Below are positions 7,766 through 15,735 of a stretch of 29,267 nucleotides of DNA, piece after piece (within the stretch, counting starts at the first letter, position 1; each line of letters opens with the position of its first letter). The stretch spans positions 1-29,267 of the IMG/VR virus record IMGVR_UViG_3300042691_042285; one strand, written 5' to 3'. The position numbers and the translations under genes were made by a program. A model generated the notes under the pieces. The model saw only the letters and a program-made list of their open reading frames with translations, did no database searches and had not been told where the DNA came from. Source of the stretch: a virus.

Positions 7766-8032
7766 TTAAATAGTTATAGTGTCGCTTACCGCCAAATAAC
7801 CAGGAGCAGAACCTACGCAAGTTTTGTCTGGCTGAATTGGAGTAATCTCAAAAGAGTTACCATACAAATCAATACTATAAACTGTTCCCGTATTACTGCT
7901 TGTGCTAATTGTGCAAACGTCTCCAATGTTAATATTGGCTAATTGCCCTGCATCTGAGCTATCAAGAGTAACTTTTACGTTTTGCCCTCTTAGTGCTTGA
8001 GATGCTACTTGGTTGGTTACTGTTATTGACAT
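7766..8032 (-). CDS. Small beta-rich late protein (88 aa)
   Basis: This 88-aa protein is rich in Thr, Ser, Val and Ile and looks all-beta: MSITVTNQVASQALRGQNVK, LDSSDAGQLANINIGDVCTI, YLAVSDTITI. The segment 'INIGDVCTISTSSNTGTVYS' reads as a beta-hairpin of the type found in decoration or head-fibre proteins. The start codon overlaps the stop of the 54-aa gene by one base (TAATG). No homologue was recognised. Its position between portal and capsid genes, next to two other beta-rich proteins, suggests a set of capsid surface proteins. Confidence 0.6.
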   Translation of the reverse strand: MSITVTNQVASQALRGQNVKVTLDSSDAGQLANINIGDVCTISTSSNTGTVYSIDLYGNSFEITPIQPDKTCVGSAPGYLAVSDTITI

Positions 8033-8196
8033 TATTTTTTATTTTTAATTTTTTGCTTTGCTTGTGTTATTTTGCCGGGCAACTTCATGCCCTTGCTTTC
8101 TTTATCCCATTCCGCAACTTTTTCCGCACCTCCCAACGCTTTCATTCCACTTTTAGTATGCGCCCATTTCCTTTGCTGTTCGGACTTGTACGGCAT
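8032..8196 (-). CDS. Small basic phage protein, MPYKSE-type (54 aa)
   Basis: An ATG at 8196-8194 opens a 54-codon frame ending TAA at 8034-8032. The protein begins MPYKSEQQRKWAHTKSGMKA and continues with KVAEWDKESKGMKLPGK and a Lys-rich end. From memory, proteins starting 'MPYKSE-x-Q-R-x-W/Y' of 50-70 aa are widespread in tailed phages next to portal and capsid genes. They are basic, and no role has been established. The stop overlaps the next ATG (TAATG), and the gene is separated from the upstream small gene by 3 nt. Tight packing and the recognisable N-terminus support it despite its size. Confidence 0.75.
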   Translation of the reverse strand: MPYKSEQQRKWAHTKSGMKALGGAEKVAEWDKESKGMKLPGKITQAKQKIKNKK

Positions 8197-8199
8197 GGT

Positions 8200-8403
8200 T
8201 TATTTTTTAGGACCAGTTAATACATTTTTTGCAAACATTGCTTGCTTCATGGCCTTTTTACCATAATCACCCTTTTCGGCTTCTTTCATTTTAGAAGCGG
8301 GAATCTTCTCGTCTTTTTTAACATTCAAAGATTCGTGAAGTCCACCTTCTTTAAATTTGATAGGCTTTTTGCCTGCCTTCTTAATGACTTTTAACTTTGG
8401 CAT
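8200..8403 (-). CDS. Small Lys-rich late protein (67 aa)
   Basis: The preferred start is the ATG at 8403, one base after the portal stop codon, giving 67 aa (MPKLKVIKKAGKKPIKFKEG...). The frame is open further upstream to 8520, but that part is a Lys/Arg-rich shadow of the Gln/Glu-rich portal tail. The protein is very basic and ends KKAMKQAMFAKNVLTGPKK. Small basic proteins after a portal gene may bind DNA or the packaging machinery, but that is inference. No family was recognised. Confidence 0.65.
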   Translation of the reverse strand: MPKLKVIKKAGKKPIKFKEGGLHESLNVKKDEKIPASKMKEAEKGDYGKKAMKQAMFAKNVLTGPKK

Positions 8404-8404
8404 A

Positions 8405-10858
8405 TTATTGTGGTTGTTCTGTTTCTGTAATTTGTTCTTCTTGCATTTCTTCTTGCGGAACCTCTTGTTCTTGCATCTGTCCTTCCATTCCTTCTTCCAT
8501 TGGCGCACCTTCTTCTCCACCTTGTTGTGCTTGTTGCATCATCATGGCCATTTGTTCCGCTTGACCAACTGCGTTCATGGTTTGTCCAAGATTCTCGCTA
8601 AATAAAGGTAGCGCAATATTTTTAATAACTTCAGTTTCAAGTGCCTTTAATTCTTCGGGAACCTCTAAGCCTTTTGCATAAATATTAAACAACCCGCTCA
8701 CCATCGCTTTCTTTAAATCGTTAGCGGTTTCCATGTCGCTAATTTGTTTTTTTACTTGCAGTTCAAGCTCAAGAGATTTTCTTCTTTCTTGCTCAGCCAA
8801 TTGGGCTGATTGCATTTGACCTTGTATAGTCATTTGCTGATTCATCATAGCTTGTTGTTGCTGAGCTTCCGCCATCTTCTTCATTGAAATTCTATAATAC
8901 TCTTCCGCAAGCTTTACGTCCTCTTTTGCTATCCTCATTATCTTAAATGTATCTACATATATTGCAAGCTGCGGATTGGATGCTATGGCTTGATTCATTA
9001 CTTGGTACAATGTCATTATTTCTTGACCGGTAGGAAGAATCTTTACGTCCGAATTAAATACTCTTGATTTTACATCTTTTAACTCAAGTAAATTTCTGTA
9101 AGCAGAAGCTCCATACTCTACTGATTTGTGCAATAGGCAACATATCTTTCTTGATGTTTGCTTCATGCACTCAACGTATGAGTTATACATATAGTCGGTA
9201 GCGTTTGCGGCTACTTGTTGCGCGGTATCTATGTTTCCAGATGTTACTCGTGGCTGTACTGCCATAGAAGCCAAGTTCGGGTCCTCGCCAAGCTCATCTT
9301 TTAGTACAGAATAGTGAAACTGATAGAGCTGAATAAGGCCTTGCATTTGTGGCAAAAATCCTGCGTTGCTAAGTTCTGTAATAGGAACAGGAACAGGATT
9401 ACCCTCGGCGTCTCTTCCTCTATAATAAAGCGTACCCGTTTGGTCGTATAGCTTCATTACGTCTATTGTTTTGTTTGCATCTCCCAAGCCATAATCTATG
9501 GATTGTAGCGCATCCCAATTTATCAAGGCTCCCGTTGGTCTCATCTTGGCAACAAGCTGTTGCATTTTAAGACGAGCAAGAATCATTTGGTCGGCAGGCT
9601 CTTCTATCTTTTCTGGTATCGCAAGATTCGTTAGCGAATAGTTTTGATACATATAGAAAGAATAAGAAAACTCTGCGTTTCCTGATTCTTTTGGGTCTTG
9701 CGGACGAATCATATTTCTCTTCAAACCCCACTCAAGCATAATCTGAGTAGTTCTAACCATTACGCCACGATAAATATTATATTTTGATTCGTCTATTGTT
9801 TCTTCGTTATCTGCTTTCTTTTCGTCAGCAGCTTTTTTAAGTATGGTGCTTTTGTTCTTTTTAGTTGTAACTACTTTGTACTTGTCGTTATCAACAGACT
9901 TAAATTCAAAGTCAAGAACATCTACGTTCCATTCATCGTATGGCCTAAAGAATGTTATATTCCAATTTATATCCCAACGGATTTTATCATAATATTGGAA
10001 GTCTTTTGATGTTGCTGCGATTTGCCAAAGCTCTTCTTCAGTCAAATGTCCTCCAAACTCTTTGCCGTATTTTCTACGTAGGTCGCTAATCTTCATTGAC
10101 TTAATTTGACCTCTCCATGTTGTATCTCTAAAATCAGAATATTCCGAATAAGAATAAATAGCGTTTTCTGGCTTTACATAATCAACATGAATAACTCCTT
10201 GTTCATCCATCCACGTATAAGTACCAACAAAACCAACCTCTGCGCTATCGTGCAACATCTTTTCTTTTAAGACGTCAAACCAGCCATTGCTATTTAAAAT
10301 GTCGTTGCAAGCTGTTTCGTAAAGTATTTCTTCAGGAAGTTTTTGGTGTTGCTTAACCCACAAATCAAGGTCGTCTTTTGTTTCGGGTATTTCCTTGTCA
10401 GGCATAATTTTTATTCCCGACTTTTGCTCAAGCCCCTCAATCATTTTTCTATTTGCTATAAGGAAATCAAGCTCTTTGTATTCTTCTATTTTTTCTTTTC
10501 TTGAAAGATTATCAACAGCAGTTATCTGCACTTTTTCGTTTCTCTGCATCCATCTTCCAACAAGCCCCGAAATAATTCTATTTACAATTCTAATAGATTG
10601 CCAATTAATATTAGCATAGTTCACCTTGCCGTTAAAGTCAAGCAAGTCTTGGAACTTGCCCATGTTAATTCTACCATTGGCTGAGTTCCTATTTAATTTG
10701 TATCTGTTATTTCTTGTCCAATAATATGAGCTTATACCTCCGCCAAGAGTTGAGTCAATGTATTGAGCAACTTTCAACCCATAACTCTTTTCTGATTTAT
10801 CTTTTATTGATAAATCATTTAATTGGAAGTCTTTGATTATTGTGCCTGTTCTTTCCAT
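8405..10858 (-). CDS. Portal protein
   Basis: The start is the ATG at 10858 (MERTGTIIKDFQLNDLSIKD), giving 817 aa. The frame runs 8 codons further upstream only through a TTG and the terminator-like hairpin. The protein would form the dodecameric ring through which DNA enters and leaves the head. Evidence is the large size, the place after TerL and before scaffold and capsid genes, and segments such as SSYYWTRNNRYKLNRNSANG, NINWQSIRIVNRIISGLVGR and DPNLASMAVQPRVTSGNIDT. From memory these resemble crAss-like portals. Residues about 665-730 form a long Gln/Met/Glu-rich helix (EAQQQQAMMNQQMTIQGQMQ). The last 45 residues are low-complexity Gln/Glu/Met (GQMQEQEVPQEEMQEEQ), probably disordered. Basic-helix content before the tail fits the portal crown or barrel. 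Confidence 0.82.
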   Translation of the reverse strand: MERTGTIIKDFQLNDLSIKDKSEKSYGLKVAQYIDSTLGGGISSYYWTRNNRYKLNRNSANGRINMGKFQDLLDFNGKVNYANINWQSIRIVNRIISGLVGRWMQRNEKVQITAVDNLSRKEKIEEYKELDFLIANRKMIEGLEQKSGIKIMPDKEIPETKDDLDLWVKQHQKLPEEILYETACNDILNSNGWFDVLKEKMLHDSAEVGFVGTYTWMDEQGVIHVDYVKPENAIYSYSEYSDFRDTTWRGQIKSMKISDLRRKYGKEFGGHLTEEELWQIAATSKDFQYYDKIRWDINWNITFFRPYDEWNVDVLDFEFKSVDNDKYKVVTTKKNKSTILKKAADEKKADNEETIDESKYNIYRGVMVRTTQIMLEWGLKRNMIRPQDPKESGNAEFSYSFYMYQNYSLTNLAIPEKIEEPADQMILARLKMQQLVAKMRPTGALINWDALQSIDYGLGDANKTIDVMKLYDQTGTLYYRGRDAEGNPVPVPITELSNAGFLPQMQGLIQLYQFHYSVLKDELGEDPNLASMAVQPRVTSGNIDTAQQVAANATDYMYNSYVECMKQTSRKICCLLHKSVEYGASAYRNLLELKDVKSRVFNSDVKILPTGQEIMTLYQVMNQAIASNPQLAIYVDTFKIMRIAKEDVKLAEEYYRISMKKMAEAQQQQAMMNQQMTIQGQMQSAQLAEQERRKSLELELQVKKQISDMETANDLKKAMVSGLFNIYAKGLEVPEELKALETEVIKNIALPLFSENLGQTMNAVGQAEQMAMMMQQAQQGGEEGAPMEEGMEGQMQEQEVPQEEMQEEQITETEQPQ

Positions 10859-10862
10859 ATAT

Positions 10863-10892
10863 AAAAAAACCACTAACCCCAAGGGCTAATGG
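10863..10892 (-). terminator. Intrinsic terminator-like hairpin in the portal leader
   Basis: On the minus strand, CCATTAGCCC (10892-10883) pairs with GGGTTAGTGG (10879-10870) through 10 bp, two of them G-U, around a TTG loop. Seven T residues follow at 10869-10863. This is a textbook intrinsic terminator for transcripts coming from TerL. The T-run ends 4 nt before the portal ATG, so no promoter fits between. Portal mRNA must read through the hairpin or form an alternative structure (see findings). Confidence 0.8.
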
Positions 10893-10970
10893 ATTTTGTT
10901 ATTTTAATTTTTAAAAAGCTTTCACAAGATTTTATTTTGGATTTCGCCTAAAATAACTTGATACACACGC

Positions 10971-10997
10971 CAAATATATTGTATTTTGAAATAACAA
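10971..10997 (-). promoter_or_regulatory. Bacteroidota-type promoter candidate for portal operon
   Basis: On the minus strand, TTG (10997-10995), 16 nt, then TATATTTG (10978-10971) matches the Bacteroidota sigma-ABfA form TTG-N(17-23)-TAnnTTTG, one base short in spacing. It lies in a 130-bp AT-rich gap after the TerL stop. A start site near 10964 would give a leader of about 105 nt before the portal ATG. No experimental evidence is available. The match is to consensus only. Confidence 0.5.
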
Positions 10998-11018
10998 TCA
11001 TTTTTTTATTAAATTAAA

Positions 11019-13088
11019 TTATCTAAGAGCTTGCGATGAATAAACTTTAATGAGCGGAGTTGTGGGCGATTTTGGAACTACTATTGGCTCAAGACTGCTC
11101 ACCAAGGTAATCATTGCGCTTACCGTTCTATCCGATGGCGTACGCTTATAGGGTCTAAATTTAAGCAAATCCTCTAAAAGTTCTTCGTAATATATTTTAT
11201 CGGAATGATGCTCTATGTATGTGGACATTGCGTCATTTTGTTTCGTAAGCGCAAATTCCGTAGTTGGAAAGCCAAAATGCCTGTCCACCTTGTCGTTTCT
11301 GAACTTTATGGGGTCTATTGAGTTCTTGGGAAAACGACCTAAATACGCAAGTCTGCCCCTATTTTTAAAGTAAGTGTAATAGTCGTCAGACACAAATTCA
11401 AAGTAAGTTGGGAAGCTCATGTACTCGGAACAAAGTAAGATTTGGTTATACATATCATCCTTTTCATTAGGCCTTCCGTAGATATGTCCACCAAAAAGAC
11501 CCGTATTTTCGGGGTCCATAACATCGTATTTAATAAAATACCATCCCGAAAGCTTAGACCCATATTCCTTTCCTCCTTGAGTGTTTGAGTAACCATCCAC
11601 CCCAATTACGCCTACGTTTGCCCTAACCGGTGTCCTAACCCCTAAGTCCATTCTAAACTTGTTGTCCTCGCCTGCTGGAGGAAGCACAAGCGTTTTCCAA
11701 CATAAATCCGTCTTGTCGGGGTCAACGTCTCTCCACTTTACTTTCTGCGTATCTAAGTCCCTATAAAAATGTATGTATCTAAAACGAGATATTGGATTTT
11801 GCCTTAAATAAGCTAATTGCGTGTTTATGTTTTGGCTATTAAATATGCAGTTGTCGGCATCTTGGCTAAACGCCTCTTCTATTGTCCTCGCTTCTTTTTT
11901 AATACGCTTGGCAAGTGAACGAGGGTTGTGCTTAACTGTTTCGCGGTCCGCAATTATTTCTTTGATTGTTTTTTCTACATCAGGGAATCCATATAAATCA
12001 AAGTTCCTTGCTCTGTCTGCGGTCATAAAGAACCGATACAGACCGCTTGGCGTTCTTCCGTTTTCTTGTTTACTTAGGTGGTCGCTATCGTTCCATAGGT
12101 TGCGAGCGGCGTCTTGTATTCCATCCCTTTCCGTTTCAAGCTTTTCTACGGTGCTACTATAAAGGGCCTTGCCTATAATTCTCCCCTCATCATCCACCAA
12201 GCAATAACGAATAACCTCATGCCTATCATAGATATTAACTTCGCTCGTCTTAGCCCACTCATCACTAAAATATCTTTGTATTTTTTGGCCATCATAATGA
12301 ATCGTATCGGCACTTCCCCAATCTATCATAGAGCCAAGTTCCTCTTTGTCAATATTGTCCTCGGCCTTTTTACCTCTTAGGTTTGTTTGTTGGAATCTAA
12401 TCTCTGACTTTGGGGTGATACCAAGGCTTGTATCATACTCTGGTCTAAAGAACTTGGGTAATTTTTTGAATGGAGAAACAAGGGCTTTTGCAAAAACCTT
12501 TTTAGCGTCATTCCCTGTTTTACTTTGGATGCCCGCGTTGGTCATTCTTGTTCTTGTAGTGTACTCGTATAAAAACAAGCCGCCGCGATATGTTTTACCA
12601 AATCTACGCTTGGTTATTTCAAGCATACCCATGCAATTTGGGTCCTCAATAACATACTGCAAAAAATAAAAATACTCTAAATCGGGTACGCGAAATCTTG
12701 GATAACCAACGTCAATCTGCCACCATTGCATATACATATAATGCGCTCCGGTTATGTAGGTAGCTTCGCCATTGTTCATAAACCAAAACCCATTCAATCG
12801 CCTATCCCATTCTTGTTTTTTGTATTCCTCTAACTTAGGGTCGTAAAAAGGAGGGTCATCTTCTTTTCTTTTTTTCTCATACGCCTCCTCCTTCTTCATG
12901 GTTTCTTTGTACCAAGAGGGCAAGGGAGTTCTTTCCCAATATTGTTCTTTTGGATTGTCAGAGCGCTTATGTACGCCTCTGTGTTCAAGAGACCTCGTTG
13001 CAAAATTAAAAACATACCCTTCGGGGGGTATGTTGCATTGTAATCCTTGAATGTCAATTAGTTTTCCACCTTCAATAGTATTAAACAT
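11019..13088 (-). CDS. terL: Terminase large subunit
   Basis: This 689-aa packaging motor has an N-terminal ATPase and a C-terminal RNase H-like nuclease. The chosen start is the ATG at 13088 (MFNTIEGGKLIDIQGLQCNI), which overlaps the upstream stop by 8 nt. The frame extends 7 codons further only by a TTG. The ATPase shows a deviant Walker A, EITKRRFGKTYRGG (about residues 157-170), and a Walker B, QRYFSDEWAKT (acidic pair near 276-277). Candidate nuclease acids are Asp in VGVIGVDGYSN (about 498), the DD of KDDMYNQIL (about 544) and the DD in EFVSDDYYTYF (about 568). The segment EATYITGAHYMYMQWWQID is, from memory, characteristic of crAss-like and related Bacteroidota-phage terminases. It is the best marker for the phage's affiliation. 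Confidence 0.9.
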   Translation of the reverse strand: MFNTIEGGKLIDIQGLQCNIPPEGYVFNFATRSLEHRGVHKRSDNPKEQYWERTPLPSWYKETMKKEEAYEKKRKEDDPPFYDPKLEEYKKQEWDRRLNGFWFMNNGEATYITGAHYMYMQWWQIDVGYPRFRVPDLEYFYFLQYVIEDPNCMGMLEITKRRFGKTYRGGLFLYEYTTRTRMTNAGIQSKTGNDAKKVFAKALVSPFKKLPKFFRPEYDTSLGITPKSEIRFQQTNLRGKKAEDNIDKEELGSMIDWGSADTIHYDGQKIQRYFSDEWAKTSEVNIYDRHEVIRYCLVDDEGRIIGKALYSSTVEKLETERDGIQDAARNLWNDSDHLSKQENGRTPSGLYRFFMTADRARNFDLYGFPDVEKTIKEIIADRETVKHNPRSLAKRIKKEARTIEEAFSQDADNCIFNSQNINTQLAYLRQNPISRFRYIHFYRDLDTQKVKWRDVDPDKTDLCWKTLVLPPAGEDNKFRMDLGVRTPVRANVGVIGVDGYSNTQGGKEYGSKLSGWYFIKYDVMDPENTGLFGGHIYGRPNEKDDMYNQILLCSEYMSFPTYFEFVSDDYYTYFKNRGRLAYLGRFPKNSIDPIKFRNDKVDRHFGFPTTEFALTKQNDAMSTYIEHHSDKIYYEELLEDLLKFRPYKRTPSDRTVSAMITLVSSLEPIVVPKSPTTPLIKVYSSQALR

Positions 13089-13422
13089 CGTGTGCTTTGT
13101 TATCTCCAAATTGGTTGGCTATGCTTTCGGGGGTCATAATAAGGTTGCCCTTATTGACGTCTTTTTCTTCGTTACCCGTAACGCCTATTGCCATGGCTAA
13201 GCCAGATATAGCCGTAATAATTGTAGATGCGTCATTCCAAATAATCTTCATCCTTTCAAAAGTCTTGTCTTTGGGGTCGCCAAGGTCAAGGCTGTTAAGG
13301 CTTCTGCTATTCAGCAATTCGGCCATTTCATTAGCCTTTCTATTTAAAGCATAGTAAAGCTTTGCGGGCCCATTTTGCTCATAAAGTTCAAGCCTCTTTC
13401 TAATGTCTTGAGTACTATCCAC
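13081..13422 (-). CDS. Possible terminase small subunit (113 aa)
   Basis: The protein is short, helical and lies directly upstream of TerL with an 8-nt overlap, which is the usual place of a DNA-recognising small terminase. The start is GTG at 13422 (DSTQDIRKRLELYEQNGPA...); no ATG occurs until codon 33. The sequence before that codon (RKRLELYEQNGPAKLYYALN) looks like a true amphipathic helix, so GTG is kept. Residues 55-85 (DKTFERMKIIWNDASTIITA, then ISGLAMAIGV) form one more long helix. No helix-turn-helix is obvious. Function is inferred from context. A packaging-accessory protein is the alternative. Confidence 0.5.
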   Translation of the reverse strand: MDSTQDIRKRLELYEQNGPAKLYYALNRKANEMAELLNSRSLNSLDLGDPKDKTFERMKIIWNDASTIITAISGLAMAIGVTGNEEKDVNKGNLIMTPESIANQFGDNKAHDV

Positions 13423-13440
13423 AAATAATAATTATGTTTC

Positions 13441-14145
13441 TTATCTACTTCTTACTCTTACTCTTGGCGTTCTTGCGGGCGCCGGAGTAACTACCGCTTG
13501 TGCTGTAATTGTTCTTGTTCCTGGTTGAATATTAAATTGATTGTCTCTTTGTCTTTTTAAATTTACATATTGATTAGTAATTGCATCAACTGTATTTTCC
13601 AACAAATTACTTCCGCCACCTGAAGATTGATTTGCAACTTGTAAAAATGCGGGGTCATTAAAAACTGTTCCTGCCAAATTTCTTTGTCTGCCTTGTTGGC
13701 TAAACCAGTCTTTTAATGTGGCCTTTACGACTCCAGGGTCGGAAGAAACACCACCCCTTTCAAGTTTATCAAAAACTTGACTAATTCCTGAATAATAACG
13801 CTGCGTAAGACCGCCACCAGGCGTCATTTCTTTTACTTCGCCGGTTGATTTAACCTCTTGCGTGTTTGGAGCTGTTGCTGTTCCAATATTTTTTGTATAA
13901 TCTCTATCTTGGCGGGCCATTTGAAAATTCGGAATATTCATAATAGCGGCTTCTGCATTTGGAGTTTGTAATTTCCAAAATTCAGATATAGTTGGAGTTA
14001 CCGTTGCCGCTCCGCCCGATGCCGCTCTCGCTCTTGTTGCTGCTTGCTGTGCTGCATTTGCGGCTTGGCCTATCATGCCGCCTACTTGAGCCATAGTTCC
14101 TGGTTGAACTCCGTTTGACTGTGCTGTTGTTGACCTTGTTCCCAT
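13441..14145 (-). CDS. Uncharacterised late protein, Ala/Gln-rich N-terminus (234 aa)
   Basis: I do not recognise this protein. Residues 1-50 are Gly/Ala/Gln/Thr-rich and end in an Ala-rich helix (GQAANAAQQAATRARAASGG). A central helical part follows (SEFWKLQTPNAEAAIMNIPN, SGISQVFDKLERGGVSSDPG), and the C-terminal tail is basic and Pro-rich (PAPARTPRVRVRSR). Such ends are common in ejected internal virion proteins and in proteins that touch DNA. The gene is between the sugar cassette and the terminase genes in the same transcription unit. A minor virion component is my best guess. Confidence 0.55.
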   Translation of the reverse strand: MGTRSTTAQSNGVQPGTMAQVGGMIGQAANAAQQAATRARAASGGAATVTPTISEFWKLQTPNAEAAIMNIPNFQMARQDRDYTKNIGTATAPNTQEVKSTGEVKEMTPGGGLTQRYYSGISQVFDKLERGGVSSDPGVVKATLKDWFSQQGRQRNLAGTVFNDPAFLQVANQSSGGGSNLLENTVDAITNQYVNLKRQRDNQFNIQPGTRTITAQAVVTPAPARTPRVRVRSR

Positions 14146-14156
14146 ATTTTTATATT

Positions 14157-14963
14157 TTATAGTGTAAATATAATATAATTTGCATCAGTTTTTGAAATAC
14201 CCACCATTAATTCCATTTTTTTTACCTTTTTTGTCAACTCCTCATCTATTGCAATTATTTCTTCTCTTTCGTTTATTTCGTTTTCATAGTGGCGACACCT
14301 AATAATCTTTTCCTCTTTTCCTTGGCTACCCATAAAAACTATTTCGTAATCACAAGCTTTTAGTGTTTTTACTACCTTGCCCTTGTATTCCCCAGAAGTT
14401 ATGTATAAAACGTCCTTTATTTTTTCAGGTTCAATTCCTACCAAAGAACCATTGTATTCCTTAAAAACTCTTAATGCAGTAGCAAATCCTTTTAGTGGCT
14501 GCCACATTCCTTCGGAATCTTTCCAAACAAAGCATTGAGATTCGGGTATAGAATAATACCTAACTGTTGTCATGTCCTCTCCAAATCCAAAAATCTTATT
14601 GCTATCGTGTATAGCATTTGGGTGTATTAATATTTCTACTCCCCTTGGCATATATTCCGCATCAACCACAACCGCATTTACCGGCTCCGTTTCTCTCCTA
14701 TTTAAGTTGTTATATTGCCTGCCAATGTATATTTTTTGACCATTGTTAAATGTATGACTATTCTTTTCTTCAAGGTTTATTGAAATAATAACCCTGTCTT
14801 TTACATGAAGAAGCTGTGGCAACTCCTTTAGCTTTTTCTTGTTTAGCTCGTCTATTTTTTTAGAATGTAGCCTAAGCTTGCGTTGCTTCTCGGCCTCCAA
14901 TCTTTTAATTTGGTCTTTTGTCAAAGATTGGGTTTCAATTAAATCAAAGTACTTCTTATTCAT
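14157..14963 (-). CDS. Uncharacterised protein with KOW-like segment (268 aa)
   Basis: The first 60 residues are a Lys/Leu/Glu-rich helix, probably coiled coil (QIKRLEAEKQRKLRLHSKKI). The middle contains beta segments (VIISINLEEKNSHTFNNGQK, VNAVVVDAEYMPRGVEILIH) with the striking IHPNAIHDSNKIF. Residues about 187-212, VLYITSGEYKGKVVKTLKAC, read like a KOW motif, a 27-residue beta element found in NusG and some ribosomal proteins that bind RNA or RNA polymerase. The C-terminus is charged and helical. Similar proteins occur, from memory, in Bacteroidota phage structural modules without assigned role. The KOW reading comes from motif shape, not from a profile search. Confidence 0.55.
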   Translation of the reverse strand: MNKKYFDLIETQSLTKDQIKRLEAEKQRKLRLHSKKIDELNKKKLKELPQLLHVKDRVIISINLEEKNSHTFNNGQKIYIGRQYNNLNRRETEPVNAVVVDAEYMPRGVEILIHPNAIHDSNKIFGFGEDMTTVRYYSIPESQCFVWKDSEGMWQPLKGFATALRVFKEYNGSLVGIEPEKIKDVLYITSGEYKGKVVKTLKACDYEIVFMGSQGKEEKIIRCRHYENEINEREEIIAIDEELTKKVKKMELMVGISKTDANYIIFTL

Positions 14964-14970
14964 GTTTTGC

Positions 14971-15735
14971 TTATTTATATACTCTTTTTTTTGCCCAGTC
15001 TTTAATTAGCGCAGGCAATGGCTCATCTATTGGTTTTAAATCTTCTTTGCTAAACCAAAGTTCGGGTTGGAATATGTCGCTACCATCAAGTTTAACATCA
15101 TGGCTACCCATTTCAAAAACACCTTCTTGCATATTAATAACCTTGGCTTTCATTACGCTTCTATCTCTAACAAATCCCATGTGATACATTCTTATGTCAT
15201 TCACACAAGAGTAGTCTGCCGTAGGAACTGCAAGGCTTTCTGCATCTCCATAAGACCTATACTCGGTTTTTGCAAGTCTTATTATTTCGCTTGAGCAAGG
15301 CTTTCTATTTTGAGGAACATTCAGCTGCAAATATGGACTCTCCCAAAGATTTATTCTTGTGCAAAAGTAAGCAGGCTCTCCCGATTTAATTACTTCTCTT
15401 ATTTTATCGTAACAACTTTCGTGCATTATTTCGTCAGCTTGCTGATAAAAATTATAGTCAGTATCAAGCCTTGAAATAGCTATGTCTGTAAAGTAGCAAA
15501 GTTTGCTTTGCGCTTTGCCTTGTTGCGCATCCCACTCGGTTTGTGGCAAATAGGTAACAAGTAAATTTTTGTTTTCTAACTCAAGCTGTCTTACTATGTT
15601 TTCTGTTTCGTCCTCTCCTTCTACAACAACACAACTAACCTTGTCGCAAAATTCAAGCAAAGATAAAATACTCTCTTTAAAACAATAATCATACTTTACG
15701 CCGTTTCTTACAAATATGCTTCCGCCAAGTGTCAT
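14971..15735 (-). CDS. GT2-like glycosyltransferase (GT-A fold) candidate
   Basis: This 254-aa protein begins with a strand typical of GT-A enzymes (TLGGSIFVRNGVKYDYCFKE), then ILSLLEFCDKVSCVVVEGED, as in family 2 proteins that start by describing a sugar donor loop. The segment RLDTDYNFYQQADEIMHESC stands where GT-A enzymes have '...D-x-D-E'. Here it reads Q-A-D-E-I, so only the second acid of the usual DxD is kept. It would move a sugar from a nucleotide donor to a glycan or protein. It overlaps the methyltransferase gene by four bases (ATGA). Family assignment is moderate; the general enzyme type is likely. Confidence 0.65.
   Translation of the reverse strand: MTLGGSIFVRNGVKYDYCFKESILSLLEFCDKVSCVVVEGEDETENIVRQLELENKNLLVTYLPQTEWDAQQGKAQSKLCYFTDIAISRLDTDYNFYQQADEIMHESCYDKIREVIKSGEPAYFCTRINLWESPYLQLNVPQNRKPCSSEIIRLAKTEYRSYGDAESLAVPTADYSCVNDIRMYHMGFVRDRSVMKAKVINMQEGVFEMGSHDVKLDGSDIFQPELWFSKEDLKPIDEPLPALIKDWAKKRVYK

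Noticed and set aside
10859-10882. Eight-codon upstream extension of the portal protein
   Set aside because: It starts at TTG and runs through the terminator-like hairpin; the ATG at 10858 gives a normal protein.
13089-13109. Seven-codon upstream extension of TerL
   Set aside because: The upstream start is TTG inside the preceding gene; the ATG at 13088 gives a normal 8-base overlap.
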